Positions 1 to 10,535 of a DNA stretch of 64,000 nt are shown piece by piece (within the stretch, counting starts at the first letter, position 1; every line of letters starts with the position of its first letter). The notes beneath the pieces are model-generated. The model had not been told where the DNA came from. It ran no database searches and saw nothing but the letters and a program-made list of their open reading frames with translations. Source of the stretch: Haematobia irritans. Its lineage: Eukaryota; Arthropoda; Insecta; Diptera; Muscidae. The stretch is from assembly GCF_050003625.1 (NCBI RefSeq), contig NC_134398.1:107292026-107356025 (forward strand), written 5' to 3'. A program made the position numbers and the translations under genes.

Positions 1-2522
1 TGAACCATGTACTAGCGGTGCCACAGTTGCTCAGCGGTCGTTTCCTGTCGAGGAAATTGTATCGGAAACTAGAATAAGATGGGCGCTAAATAGCTTTGGA
101 CCATTCAAATCCCCTGGACCTGATGGAATTACTCCGGCGGAGTTACAAGCTGTAACTGACAAAATTATCCCCTGGTTGTCGGTGATATATAAAGGATGTA
201 TCAACTTATCATATATCCCAGGAAAGTGGAGGGAAACAAAAGTCGTCTTCATACCTAAAGCGGGAAAAGCCTCTCACTCGAGGGCGAAGGATTTCCGACC
301 AATCAGCTTATCCTCATTCCTACTTAAGACTCTGGAGAGGATGATAGATATTTATCTTAGAACTAGCATCGATTCAAGTTTGTTCTCGAAACGACAGCAT
401 GCATACTCGAAGGGCAGGTCTACTGAGACCGCACTACATGAACTAGTCAGCTTTATTGAAAGCTCACTATCTGTCAAAGAATACACAATCGTGGCGTTTC
501 TAGACATCGAAGGGGCGTTCAATAATGTCCATCCGAGCTCGATATTAAATGGACTGACAACTCTGAATGTTGATCCATGTATACTCAGGCTGTTAGACGA
601 ACTGCTAATGAAGAGACGTATTTCAGCCACACTAGGACAAGCAAACATACAAAAGTATGTGAACAGAGGCACTCCCCAAGGAGGAGTTCTATCACCTCTT
701 CTTTGGAATGTTGCTATAAATAGCCTTCTGGTTACTCTAGAAAAAGAAAGGATAAAAGTGGTGGCATACGCAGATGATGTAGCTCTGGCAGTCAGGGGAA
801 AATTCCCATCCACAATCAGAGATATTATTCAGAGGGCCCTCCGGATGACTGAAAAATGGGCGAAAGACAATGGTCTTGGGGTAAATCCCGCAAAGACAGA
901 ATTAGTCATGTACTGCAAAGATCGCAAAACTCCCACGGTTAGGCCTATTTCCTTAGGGGGTATTGAAATTCCCTTTGGTGATTGTGCAAAATACCTTGGC
1001 GTTATTTTGGACAGGAAGCTGAACTTTAAGCTTAATATTGAAGAAAGGGCGAGGAAGGCAACTGTAGCTTTGTACTCGTGCAAAAAGGCAATAGGAAAAA
1101 AGTGGGGACTAAAATCAAAAATTGTGCATTGGCTATACACGGCAGTGGTTAGACCTATAATGCTATATGGTGTTCTAGTCTGGTGGCCGGCACTTCAGAA
1201 ACCGACTGGTTTAGATAAAGTTCAGCGTATGGCGTGTTTGTGTATTTCAGGCGCATTCAGCAAGACAGGAACAAATTCCCTTAATGTCATGCTGCATCTA
1301 TTGCCTTTAGACATTTTGGCCAAACAGTCAGCTGCAACAACGGCTGTGCGGTTGCGCGAACTATCGCTGTGGTCGGAAAAAGGTTACGGTCACAGTTCTC
1401 TCCTCAAAACAATGTCAGATGTGCCTAACGTAGTGGATTACACTTTGGCGAGTCCACTTTTCGACAAAAAGTTTGCGACTCTAATCCCCAACAGTGAGGC
1501 GTGGTGCACACAGACCCCGGGGAATAAAGAATATATAGATTTCTACACTGATGGCTCCAAATTGGATGGACAAGTGGGTTTCGGAGTATATTCTAATGAT
1601 TTGGAACTTCAAATAGCGAAAAGATTACCTAATCACTGTAGTGTTTTTCATGCTGAAATATTAGCAATAAGAGAGGTGGCGAATTGGCTGAGAAGTAATG
1701 TTCCAACAAATATTGGCATTAATATATACTCAGACAGTCAACCTGCAATAAAATCCTTGGACTCTGTGTTCCTCAACTCGAAAACGGCCATCGATTGCCG
1801 CAAATCTCTCAATGAGATGGCTGAGCAGTACAATATTCACCTAATATGGGTGCCTGGCCATAGGAACATACCGGGGAACTGCGAAGCCGATGAGTTGGCA
1901 AGGCTAGGGACTACCTTACATATTCCAGGGGAACTAGAATTTGTTGGTATGCCCCTAGCTACCTGCAAGCTCATGCTGCGTGAGAAGGCTGTTATGATGG
2001 CAAATGTTCGATGGGAGAATTGCAAGGGTTGTAACGACACCAAGCAAATATGGCCCCATTTCAACTTAAACCGCACACTAGATATGCTAATGTTCTCGAG
2101 ACGTCAGATATCACTCCTGATATCTGCTATAACGGGTCGCTGCCTGATAGGAGATTTTGCAAAAACTATTGGCGCGAAGTATAATGACTATTGTATGAGC
2201 TGTCATGATGCGGAGGAAAAAGAATCAATTAAACACCTCTTGTGTGAGTGTCCTGCATTTTGTGTAAAGCGCAAGCAACTTTTAGGAGCATATAGCTTCA
2301 GATTACTGGCGGATCTGGAAAACGTTAACTTAAGCAGTCTGCTAATGTTTTTGGAACAATCTGGTTGGTTCAACAAAGAAAAATAATCAAGAAGGTTCAG
2401 CGGTTAAAACTAGAAGTGCCCATATGTAATAGGTACTTTTAGTTAATGTGGTATCACAATGGACTGAATAGTCTAAGTGAGCCTGAATCTTAATCGGGCT
2501 GCCACTTTAACCTAACCTAACC
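1..2522 (+). mobile_element. LOA-like LINE, copy A (3' half, cut by window edge)
   Basis: This is the 3' half of a non-LTR retrotransposon, nearly identical to bases 12930-15451 (offset 12929). It lies in the same site of the gypsy pol gene as copy B, with the target base run TAACCCCTCAA at 2523-2533. The element ends in CCTAA repeats. I infer that the 5' half continues left of the window, because the frame is open from base 2. Differences from copy B are few, including a T/A change in the tail near 2474 and a His/Gln change near 1649. Confidence 0.93.
2..2386 (+). CDS. LOA-like LINE ORF2 C-terminal part (RT, RNase H), partial
   Basis: The frame is open from the window edge to a TAA at 2386, about 794 residues. 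Visible motifs, in order, are the RT fingers region (FRPISLSSFLLK), the catalytic TPQGGVLSPLLWN and YADDVALAV (about bases 765-790), an RNase H domain opening with FYTDGSKLDG and including YSDSQPAIK and WVPGHRNIPGN, and a C-terminal CX2C...HX4C cluster (CMSCHDAEEKESIKHLLCEC). The enzyme would reverse transcribe the LINE RNA at the nicked target. The endonuclease domain lies outside the window. Compared with copy B, a His replaces the Gln just before the RNase H residue pair AE (FHAEIL against FQAEIL). No stops or frameshifts are visible. Confidence 0.92.
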   Translation, partial: EPCTSGATVAQRSFPVEEIVSETRIRWALNSFGPFKSPGPDGITPAELQAVTDKIIPWLSVIYKGCINLSYIPGKWRETKVVFIPKAGKASHSRAKDFRPISLSSFLLKTLERMIDIYLRTSIDSSLFSKRQHAYSKGRSTETALHELVSFIESSLSVKEYTIVAFLDIEGAFNNVHPSSILNGLTTLNVDPCILRLLDELLMKRRISATLGQANIQKYVNRGTPQGGVLSPLLWNVAINSLLVTLEKERIKVVAYADDVALAVRGKFPSTIRDIIQRALRMTEKWAKDNGLGVNPAKTELVMYCKDRKTPTVRPISLGGIEIPFGDCAKYLGVILDRKLNFKLNIEERARKATVALYSCKKAIGKKWGLKSKIVHWLYTAVVRPIMLYGVLVWWPALQKPTGLDKVQRMACLCISGAFSKTGTNSLNVMLHLLPLDILAKQSAATTAVRLRELSLWSEKGYGHSSLLKTMSDVPNVVDYTLASPLFDKKFATLIPNSEAWCTQTPGNKEYIDFYTDGSKLDGQVGFGVYSNDLELQIAKRLPNHCSVFHAEILAIREVANWLRSNVPTNIGINIYSDSQPAIKSLDSVFLNSKTAIDCRKSLNEMAEQYNIHLIWVPGHRNIPGNCEADELARLGTTLHIPGELEFVGMPLATCKLMLREKAVMMANVRWENCKGCNDTKQIWPHFNLNRTLDMLMFSRRQISLLISAITGRCLIGDFAKTIGAKYNDYCMSCHDAEEKESIKHLLCECPAFCVKRKQLLGAYSFRLLADLENVNLSSLLMFLEQSGWFNKEK

Positions 2523-4307
2523 TAACCCCTCAATATAAGGCCTAAACTTCTTGACGCTTAATACAGCCGCATAGCATTCAAGCTCCGTCACGCTGTAATT
2601 TCGTTGAGCCTTGTTCAGCTTTGCGGACATATAAGCTATAGGGTGTTCGTGCCCGTCTTCATCCAGTTGGAAAAGAACACCCCCAACTCCTAAAGTTGAG
2701 GCGTCACATTGGACATAAAACCGTTTTCCAAAATCTGGATTGACTAGCACCGGAGCAGATGTAAGACTACCCTTCAACTGATCAAAAGAAATCATAGCCT
2801 CGTCAGAGAGCGCAAAGTTTCGGATACGTTCCTTGACTAAGCATTCGTGGAGTGGTGCCGCTATAGAAGCATAATTCTGAATAAAGCGTCGGTACCACCC
2901 ACACATACCAAGAAAACGCCTTAATTGCTTAGGGGTTTTCTGTTCTGGAAAATCACTGATAGCAGCGACCTTCTCTTTGTCCGTCCGTATACATCCATCT
3001 CCTACCACAAAGCCTAAATATCGAACCTCCCTCTGACAGAATTTACTCTTCTCGAGGTTTATGGTGAGTCCTGCCCTTTTCAAATGACCCGCAACCTCTG
3101 CTAGTAGACTCAAATGGGAGCTAAAATCGGCAGACACCACTAGAAGGTCGTCCAAATAGACGAAAACTTTGTCGCGTATCACCGCAGGGATAACCTTATC
3201 CATAAGTCTACACATTCTCTGGGCGGCATTACACAATCCAAATGGCATTACCGTAAATTGGTATAATGGCCGCCCAGGGACTGTGAATGCGGTTTTCTCT
3301 CTTGTCTTCGCCTCTAGTGGTATCTGCCAAAAAGCGTCCTTTAAATCTATAGCAGATATATAGGTCGTCTCCTGGAGTCTGCTAAGAATCCCCTCTATGT
3401 GAGGAAGGGGGTATGCGTCCTTAACTGTTCTTGCATTTACCTTTCTCGCATCTAAACATAACCTATTTTTAGTTTCCTTCCTCACAAGAGTGACTGGCGA
3501 ACTCCAGCTACTATTGTTGGGTTCAATGACACCTAACCTAATCATGCGGTCCAATTCATCAAATAGGAGCCTTTGTATGGCCGGCGACACTGGGTAGTGC
3601 CTCTGTTTCACGGGGATATCCTCATTCGTGACCTCTATTATGTGTTCCTCTAACAAAGTTCGTCCTAACCCCAAAACAGCGAATGATGGAAATAGCGCCT
3701 TTACCGATTCAAGCTGTTCCCTTTGCTCCTCTCCAAGTGTATGCTGATTGGTATCGACGTTCTGAGTCACTACCTCATAAATCTTAGTTTCCCGGAACCC
3801 TACGTCCCCCACCACTGAAAGCCCGAACTTCCTCCAGAATTCAACACCAAAATAGAACTCTTGCTCTAATCCTGGGACAATCAAGAAGTCTATATCTTTG
3901 GTCTGATTTCTCCACAGAACCGGCAAGGTTACTATCCCATACACTGGCGTGGTCCCCCCGTTTGCTGTCCTCACACTTTGCTGCCTAAGTGTTACAATAC
4001 TCCCCTTAAAATCCTTAAGAAATTCTAGTGCATTTTTCCCGATGCAACATGCACTCGCGCCAGAATCCAGTAATGCAGTGACTCTTTTGCCCCCAACATC
4101 TGTCCTTGCAAAAAATCTATTGTCTTCATTCATTGTTATTATCGTCTCTATACATAGCTTTTTCCCCTTCTTAATTTTCAAAAACTTTTCTCTTAACTTT
4201 CCAATTTTCTTATAATTTTTACTATTTTTCTTAATTTCCTCTCCAAATATTCTTGCCCGTGCAGCCTGATAATCTAATTTCCTCTGATGCAACGTCTTAA
4301 AATTCAT
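2517..4307 (-). CDS. pol: gypsy pol, N-terminal part (protease, RT), cut by LOA insertion; left unit
   Basis: This is the 5' part of a Ty3/gypsy pol gene on the minus strand. It holds an aspartic protease (ALLDSGASACCIG, about residues 79-92), an RT (LDARKVNARTVKDAYPLPHI, DLKDAFWQIPL, MPFGLCNA, then YLDDLLVV near residue 381) and the start of RNase H (CDASTLGVGGVLFQ near 535). The frame stops where the LOA LINE interrupts codons for the KKFRPYIEG region, so the last residues are LINE tail. The pol frame differs from gag, and by my reading stays open upstream into the gag end, so ribosomal frameshifting is expected. The RT sequence style resembles Osvaldo/Ulysses elements. It differs from the right-hand copy by a handful of residues (V/L, N/S and T/S changes). 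Confidence 0.9.
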   Translation of the reverse strand: MNFKTLHQRKLDYQAARARIFGEEIKKNSKNYKKIGKLREKFLKIKKGKKLCIETIITMNEDNRFFARTDVGGKRVTALLDSGASACCIGKNALEFLKDFKGSIVTLRQQSVRTANGGTTPVYGIVTLPVLWRNQTKDIDFLIVPGLEQEFYFGVEFWRKFGLSVVGDVGFRETKIYEVVTQNVDTNQHTLGEEQREQLESVKALFPSFAVLGLGRTLLEEHIIEVTNEDIPVKQRHYPVSPAIQRLLFDELDRMIRLGVIEPNNSSWSSPVTLVRKETKNRLCLDARKVNARTVKDAYPLPHIEGILSRLQETTYISAIDLKDAFWQIPLEAKTREKTAFTVPGRPLYQFTVMPFGLCNAAQRMCRLMDKVIPAVIRDKVFVYLDDLLVVSADFSSHLSLLAEVAGHLKRAGLTINLEKSKFCQREVRYLGFVVGDGCIRTDKEKVAAISDFPEQKTPKQLRRFLGMCGWYRRFIQNYASIAAPLHECLVKERIRNFALSDEAMISFDQLKGSLTSAPVLVNPDFGKRFYVQCDASTLGVGGVLFQLDEDGHEHPIAYMSAKLNKAQRNYSVTELECYAAVLSVKKFRPYIEGLG

Positions 4308-4375
4308 TGATGGTTTCTTGGAGGTACAAAAGTCACCATCATTTACAACATTTCTGTAATCACGTCTTAATAAAA

Positions 4376-6106
4376 CTACTCCGGATTTTTCATCTCCCGG
4401 CAGAAACTCCCGGTCATCTCTGCCACTTCCAATTTTTTTGGATCAAATGTGCAAAAAGAGTCATCTTTCCCACACGCAAAACATTTCATCTCATGGAAAG
4501 TAGACCTACAGGGATTATCCATCTTCTGATCCTTACAACTTTTGCGGTAAAAATCACCTGGCATACCACAAGTGAAGCACAAGTTCAAGTGAAATGGTGA
4601 AAGACAAAATTTTTCTGCCTGTGGCACTTGAGATGTATTATTGTCATGTTCTACATCACTTCTACCATAACGACCACTAGTGGTGATAATATTTCCCGTT
4701 GTATGAGGTATATTCGGTGACTTTTGAATACCCTTGGTATCCTTGAACCTATTTGAGAAAGCTTCTACGAGAACGTCTTTTTCCTCATCATGTGCATTAC
4801 CTATTGAAATTTCATTCACATGTCTATTGCGCTGTCTATTCTCCTTCAATAACCGTTCGGCCCTTTTACACTCAGCCCTCAAATCCGCAATTGTACCAAT
4901 ATTGGCCGAAAATGTCAAGCTAGCCAAATTGCTTCTCAAATTACCTCTCACAATCTTGACTAATTCGGCCTCAGGGATTTTCTTGCGTAGTCGGAAAGTA
5001 AGATTATGGACGTCCGTGTAAAATTCTTCAAACCCTTCACCGTGCTGTTGTTTACGCTCCATAATTTCTTTGATAATTTCATAATCAGAATCCGCAGACC
5101 TAAAATGTTTCAATAATTCCTCTTTCAGGACAAAATAGTCAAAATCAATATCATCAGCCCTGTCTTCTAGCAGTTGCCAGTACCATTTGGCAGCACTTCC
5201 GGAAACCAAGCAATGGAAGTTACCAAACAACTGTCCATACGATATATTATATTGTTCCCTCATCTTCTCCACACGAAAGATGAAGCTTTCAACGGTCATG
5301 TCCCGTCCTGTACCATCAAATTTGACATGCCATCTGTCCAGGTCAACAGGTATCCGTACGTCCAGTTCCCTATCGCTATACGTTATATCTACTTCTCTAT
5401 TTGCATGCGTAGATCTACCTTTACTAAAATTATTCTGAAAAGGCGTAGACTGAATCCGCTGGCTACCTCCATCCTCTTCTCGAACTTCCCTCCTATTTGT
5501 CGGAACTTCATTACCTATATTCGTCGATTCAGCCGACCTCGAAACATTCGGAGGCCCGATAGCAGATGCACTGCCAGAATTCTCTACTTCAGCCACGCGC
5601 TGACTAAGTGAGAGCATGTCACCTCTCATCTGACGAATTTCATTCATACACGAATTCATAACTTGGCTCTGCTGGCACATTATGGCCATAAGTTGTGCCA
5701 ATTGAACAGGGGGATTTGAACCACCAGAAGCATTACCCATTTCTTCCGGTTCCGTGTCCAAAGGCGGAGGACCGTCTTGACTTTGTGACAAATTGGCAAT
5801 CCTTGCCAATTTCTGGGAAAAACTAGGCTGACTAAGACCTAAATCCAGACCAATAGCACTCTCCACAAGACTCCTGTATGTCCCTGAACCAACTTCAGAT
5901 GTCCTGCCAAATATGCGATTAGTGCACCTATTCAAATAGTCCGTTGGAACAAAATCAACAGGCTTCTCTATGCCGGTATCTATCTGTGTTAATATTGACC
6001 CTATAACTTGTGACTCTAATGCACGAGCCAGACCTCTAGTTATTCTCCTATCTTGTGCAATAATTCCACTAAGTGGGTTTCCTGATTGCTCTTTGGATTT
6101 GTCCAT
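4376..6106 (-). CDS. gag: gypsy gag, left unit
   Basis: This capsid-type polyprotein has 576 residues from the first ATG (codon at 6106-6104, starting MDKSKEQSG). An upstream TTG in frame is not needed. A gag core is recognisable at about residues 255-435, with the WHVKFDGTGRD start, a YWQLLEDRAD segment and a leucine- and arginine-rich helix region. A cysteine-rich tail has CFTCGMPGDFYRKSC and CFACGKDDSFC. Neither matches the usual CX2CX4HX4C knuckle, because Asp stands where His is expected. The stop codon is followed by pol in another frame after about 70 bases. The product would package element RNA. It differs from the right copy by three residues that I can see (I/V, L/M and I/K). Confidence 0.88.
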   Translation of the reverse strand: MDKSKEQSGNPLSGIIAQDRRITRGLARALESQVIGSILTQIDTGIEKPVDFVPTDYLNRCTNRIFGRTSEVGSGTYRSLVESAIGLDLGLSQPSFSQKLARIANLSQSQDGPPPLDTEPEEMGNASGGSNPPVQLAQLMAIMCQQSQVMNSCMNEIRQMRGDMLSLSQRVAEVENSGSASAIGPPNVSRSAESTNIGNEVPTNRREVREEDGGSQRIQSTPFQNNFSKGRSTHANREVDITYSDRELDVRIPVDLDRWHVKFDGTGRDMTVESFIFRVEKMREQYNISYGQLFGNFHCLVSGSAAKWYWQLLEDRADDIDFDYFVLKEELLKHFRSADSDYEIIKEIMERKQQHGEGFEEFYTDVHNLTFRLRKKIPEAELVKIVRGNLRSNLASLTFSANIGTIADLRAECKRAERLLKENRQRNRHVNEISIGNAHDEEKDVLVEAFSNRFKDTKGIQKSPNIPHTTGNIITTSGRYGRSDVEHDNNTSQVPQAEKFCLSPFHLNLCFTCGMPGDFYRKSCKDQKMDNPCRSTFHEMKCFACGKDDSFCTFDPKKLEVAEMTGSFCREMKNPE

Positions 6107-6646
6107 ACACAATCTTACCAACAACTTTAACTTTTATATTATCAAAAAAAAAAAGAAAAACAAATAAAAATTTTAAATAAATATTATTTTTTTTGTTTTT
6201 TGTTTTTTTTTTTTTTTAAATGAAAGATATCAATATATATAATAAACTGTCGATACTTATAGGGGCTGCAAATGATTATGTGATGTGTGTGAAAAAAAAA
6301 AACCAATAAACAAAAATAAACTAAAATGTATTGATTCATTTAGGAATCAATACAAGGATGACCACAATTCCCAGAACATATACACTCAATTTATGGCATC
6401 ACCCAGCCTGTAGACTTTCCACACCCCTAGGGAACGCTATAAATACCCCCAATTACAACAAACAGAAACTCAGGATAATTAGGCGTTGATACCATACTAT
6501 ATATCCGTATCTCTCATATCCACAAGTTGACTAAAACTCACACAAGAAACTCCCTAGGAGTTTCATATGGTATTTCAGTCTCGACTGCTAATTTAAACAA
6601 ATAAAAATTCACTTTACACAAGGTATCCTGATCGTTGGGCGCCATA
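6107..6646 (-). other. gypsy 5' leader with tRNA-Lys-type primer binding site
   Basis: This is the non-coding leader between the LTR and gag of the left unit. On the minus strand the LTR end is followed after two bases by TGGCGCCCAACG (plus-strand 6633-6644). That complements the 3' end of insect tRNA-Lys (…CGTTGGGCGCCA) for 12 bases, as in gypsy, Osvaldo and Ulysses. The rest is A+T-rich, with long A and T runs at 6145-6220 whose lengths differ from the right unit. Confidence 0.75.
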
Positions 6647-8572
6647 TGTTACGTTTGCCTGCTGTAGGGTGTATATTTCTTGTAAGGTGTAAGGTGACAC
6701 GGTGGCTTTGCCGGCTACTCGTCGATTTGGGCAGGTTCTTCACCATGAAATATACAAACAAACGTAAGCATAATTTCTTCGTGTCCAGAAATAAAAAAAA
6801 AACAGAATGGATAATATATAATCGGACGGACAATTTTTCCATGAAAACACACACTCGGGGAATAAAATCAGACTATTGGCTTGAGCCTCCCACCCCCTCT
6901 GCTATTTATTCCAGCAGCCATGTATCGCCTCAGGCCCTCTCAAATGAAAGCGATACCCTACCAAAAATCGTCTCGTCTTATCGGTTATTACATTAATTTA
7001 ACCTGAGACACACACCCCATTCCACAACCACTCACGTTAACCATTTGCAGCACCCTGTATCAACAAAAAAAAAAACACTACTCAAGCATGATACTCATAT
7101 ACTCTGAGAGAAAGAGAAATACAAAATTCATTTCTGCAAACAAATTTACAAAATCTTTATTATGTTTCATTTATACATACTGCCAATTCGAATTGTTATA
7201 CTTAAAACTAATAATGTATTTATATATATTTGTATATATTTAACAACATATGAAATTTAATGTAGAAATCTAAAATATAACACATAGAAAAAAATTATAT
7301 ATATAAAGCATAGATGCATCTAGCCACTTAATCTCTCTATTACTCATTTACTCACCCTTTAAGAGCAAGGCCTATACTCTGAAAGAGCTTAATGACAAAT
7401 AAGAGACTCCATCATAGAATAACAATATCATTCACAAATTCTTCTTGTTTTGATTATTTTTTTCTATTTTTATTTTGTCTTTATTTCGATGCTATCTTCG
7501 TTTTATTCCTTTTTTTTACATTCTTTTTACTTCATTATATTTGTAATTATTCAAATTGTTTTTTTTTCTTTGATTTTAACATGTATGTTTTTGCGATTCT
7601 TCAATTTGTTTTGTTTTTTTTTTATTTTATCATATAGGTATTTTTATATAAATTCCGTAAACAAAGAATTAAATACGCAAAAGAAAATGGAAAATAACAG
7701 TTCTCGGGTATTAAGTATGAAATACTGGTTTTACAGCATTTATAGAAACAAAAATTACATATATATATATAAAGATAATAAATCCGCGCCTTTTTGATAA
7801 TTATATACATATGAATATTTCTATGTAATCATATATATGAAATATTTGTTATACAGCACATTTTATTCTTGATTCGCTTGTGGAAAAAAAAATATTGAGG
7901 TTTTATTCTTCTCCATACTTCATTTTCTTGCTTTTTTTTTGACGAAGTTATAGGGAAAATACAAATTTCGTCAGCAATGAAATTCTCTACTTCCATATGA
8001 ATTAAGGCGGCAAGATCGGGAAAAGTTTTTTATATTATATTTTTCTTTTGGTCACAAGTTGATAGTTTATTTATCTTGATCTTTCAGTTTCATTTTTTTT
8101 TATTTCACCAAATAACAATTTGCACAACAAATCTTTTATTTTGTTGTAGGTTAAGTTTTCTTGGCAGTTTGTAGAAATGTTTTTATTCCTTTTTTTCAGA
8201 ACTGGTTTTGTTAATTTAACACCAAATTGTCCTTAATATCTTAATTTTTATTAATTTCTTTTCTTTAAATGTTTATATTTAAGTATTTGCGAAATTAAAT
8301 TAATATTCGTCTCATTTATATTGGGTTTCTATTAATTTTATTGTTTGTCTTATACAGACGATCTTTCTGTGTAGGCAGTTTCTTTTCGACTCCTCCTTCT
8401 CACAAGAAAAATGGTATGTCAATCTCATTATTAGATAGTTTTCTTCTTCTTGTTTTTTTTTCTTTTCTGCCTAAACTTCTTCCACATCTGTAGGCGACTT
8501 TGCAACACTATACAAAAAAAAGATGTGTTCAGACTTACAAATCCAAAGAATTCAAATCTAGTAACCGTTACA
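6647..8572 (-). repeat. gypsy LTR shared by the two tandem units
   Basis: This long terminal repeat of 1926 bp is nearly identical to 19572-21494. On the plus strand it begins TGTTACG and ends CCGTTACA, giving TG...CA termini. It serves as the 3' LTR of the right unit and the 5' LTR of the left unit. The ends are set by where the two copies stop matching on the right (after GTAACCGTTACA) and by the primer binding site on the left. ORFs inside it, such as 6646-6996, are low-complexity or shared by both LTRs and I do not treat them as genes. I see no clear purine tract just outside the pol-side end. Confidence 0.88.
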
Positions 8573-8950
8573 GGCTCGCAACCGTCGATTCCAAATATTT
8601 GCCCCTATATTCATAAAAGTTAACATAGACTTTAAACCTACTATTACCATACAAATTTCTTCCATAAACTGTCAGTAAATTTTTATGAATATAGGCGTTG
8701 GAATGGAACGAGTGCGTACATAAGGAAAACAAAAATAAATTCTAATTACAAAAATTAGTTAATTCGGGTGACGCTAGAACTTGCTCTATAACGATTGTCA
8801 TTGATCTATCTAAATGGTATCATATATAAAATGCTTGCATTCCTGCTCATGTCACATAAAATATCTTCTTGGTGTCACTTTTTAGGTATCCTGCAAATGT
8901 GTGGTCTCGACCCATGCAATACAAAGCTAGTCGGGAAATCATCAATCCTA
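8573..8950 (-). other. gypsy 3' untranslated region
   Basis: This non-coding stretch lies between the pol stop and the 3' LTR. It contains a small palindromic insertion (8604-8695, listed separately). No envelope-like reading frame is present. A polypurine tract directly next to the LTR is not evident, since the adjacent minus-strand bases read GTTGCGAGCC. Confidence 0.6.
8604..8695. repeat. 92-bp hairpin MITE-like element
   Basis: A perfect 15-bp inverted repeat, CCTATATTCATAAAA at 8604-8618 and its complement at 8681-8695, encloses a loop whose bases continue to pair imperfectly. The whole 92 bp is therefore nearly palindromic. The shape suits a small non-autonomous DNA element or a transcribed hairpin. 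No target duplication could be fixed with confidence. Confidence 0.55.
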
Positions 8951-10407
8951 TTATGCTATGAAAATATCTTTGCCATGATATACTCCCATGACCTTCCCAT
9001 CTAAGCTTCCCAATTTATACAAGGAATTACCCAAGACCTCCAACACTATACATTTAACATTGACAGGAGCTAACTTGGCATTGTAGCTATCTATTTTTTT
9101 ACTTAGCTTAAAATTCCGGCGATATACTACCTGACCTTTTCTAAATGTTACTTCCTTCGATCGTAAATTATATTTCCGAGCACATTCCTCATAAGATCGC
9201 GATAAGTTCTGTGCCACTTGGTCCCTGATCAATTGCAGTCTATCCGCCGTGTTCACAACATAATCCGAATCTTTTACGGAATCAATCTTCCGATATATCG
9301 CATACGAAGATGCATGTTGAATCATATTCAAACCAAATAACGAATAAAAAGGGGCCATTCCTATTGAGCTATGCAATGTACTTCTGAGTGCAAAAGCTAT
9401 ATCACTAATAGTCTGATCCCAGTTCCGTTGGTCCGGACCAATATATGATCGTATCATCTGCAGAATTGACCTGTTCACTCTTTCTGCTGCGTTAGACTGT
9501 GGCCCATACATCGCTGTGCGGATATGTTTAATGCCATATTTGAGCAGAAGTTCGTGGAACAAAACGGAAGTAAATTGCTTACCATTGTCCGAATGGACGA
9601 ACTCAGGAATTCCAAATACATGGAAAATATTTCTCTCCATGAATCTCACAACATGGTGTGCTGTCGCAGCCCTCATTGGCTCAAGAAAAACAAACTTACT
9701 AAAGTGGTCAAGACACACAAATAGAACCGTATTACCATCCCTGGTCCTTGGGTAGGGACCCATAAAATCTATATATATCCTCTGAAAGGGTCGTTCAGAT
9801 ATAAACTGTTTCCCCATAATTGGTCTTTTGAAAGAATTAGTGTTCTTGCTAGTGCAGCATACATCACAATCTTTGACCACAGTTTGGACGTCGCTTGCCA
9901 TTGCTGGCCAATAATATTTCTCTCTTATACGATACAATGTTTTGTGTATGCCACCATGTCCGGAGGATGGTGAATAGTGAGCAGCTCTTATCAGGTCATC
10001 CCTTAGTTCCCTAGGCACCCACAACTTCCAAGATTTGTCCTCTGACAGTGCATCCCCCGTCGAGAAGTTCATGCGTTTGTAAACGTATTTCTCCGAGACA
10101 CATACATCCGGCATTATTACCTTTTGCATCTCTATATTTTCCCTGAGTTTAATATACTCCTCGGAATCAAACGAGGGGCTTGACAAATCAATGTCCAATA
10201 AACGGTCCATCACCAGGATCTCTTCCATATGTGCTCTTGATAGAGCATCTGGAACAATGTTCTGTGATCCACGACGATGCTCAATCGAAAATTCAAACGC
10301 CTGTAACTTAAGGCTCCATCTTGCCAGTCTTCCTGCCAACTCCGTTTGACTCATAAGCCACTTGAGACTGGCGTGGTCAGTAATAATAGTAAAAGGTAAC
10401 CCCTCAA
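8951..10407 (-). CDS. pol: gypsy pol, C-terminal part (RNase H end, integrase), cut by LOA insertion
   Basis: This is the continuation of pol downstream of the LINE insertion, open from the junction at 10407 through ITDHASLKWL to a stop at 8951. The first in-frame ATG (10354) lies inside the RNase H remnant, so this is not an independent gene. Integrase features are an HHCC zinc domain (about residues 123-165 from that ATG, AAHYSPSSGHGG then CDVCC) and a DDE core with Asp in YIDFMGPY (near 195), Asp in HSDNGKQF (near 254) and Glu in AERVNRS (near 290). The C-terminus contains FRKGQVVYRRNF. It would insert the element's cDNA if made as part of a full pol. Only one copy is in the window. Confidence 0.88.
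10397..10407. repeat. target site duplication of LOA copy B (left)
   Basis: TAACCCCTCAA here is repeated at 15452-15462 on the other side of the LINE. Removing the LINE and one copy joins the pol frame cleanly (RPYIEG to LPFTIITDH). The left part of the repeat could also be LINE tail, because the tail is CCTAA-rich. Confidence 0.82.
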
Positions 10408-10535
10408 CCTGTAGTGTATCATATAAATTCTTATTTCAACCGTCGAACGGAACGGACGTGTTTTTTAATAGCGGATAAAATCATCGTAATAAGTACCTAC
10501 TACGAATTTCAAGTGTGGTGGGATATTAGGCCACC

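Noticed and set aside
176..2386. ORF2 starting at base 176
   Set aside because: The same frame is open from base 2 and matches the middle of the full-length ORF2, so 176 is only an internal start.
6646..6996. 116-codon ORF conserved in both 12.9-kb units
   Set aside because: It lies inside the LTR. Conservation only reflects LTR identity, and the composition shows no domain.
7392..7797. Phe/Tyr-rich ORFs that look like membrane proteins
   Set aside because: They are translations of T-rich LTR sequence and change with homopolymer length between the two LTR copies.
8951..10407. Integrase ORF as a stand-alone domesticated gene
   Set aside because: Its frame continues upstream into RNase H up to the LINE target duplication, so it is the severed end of pol.
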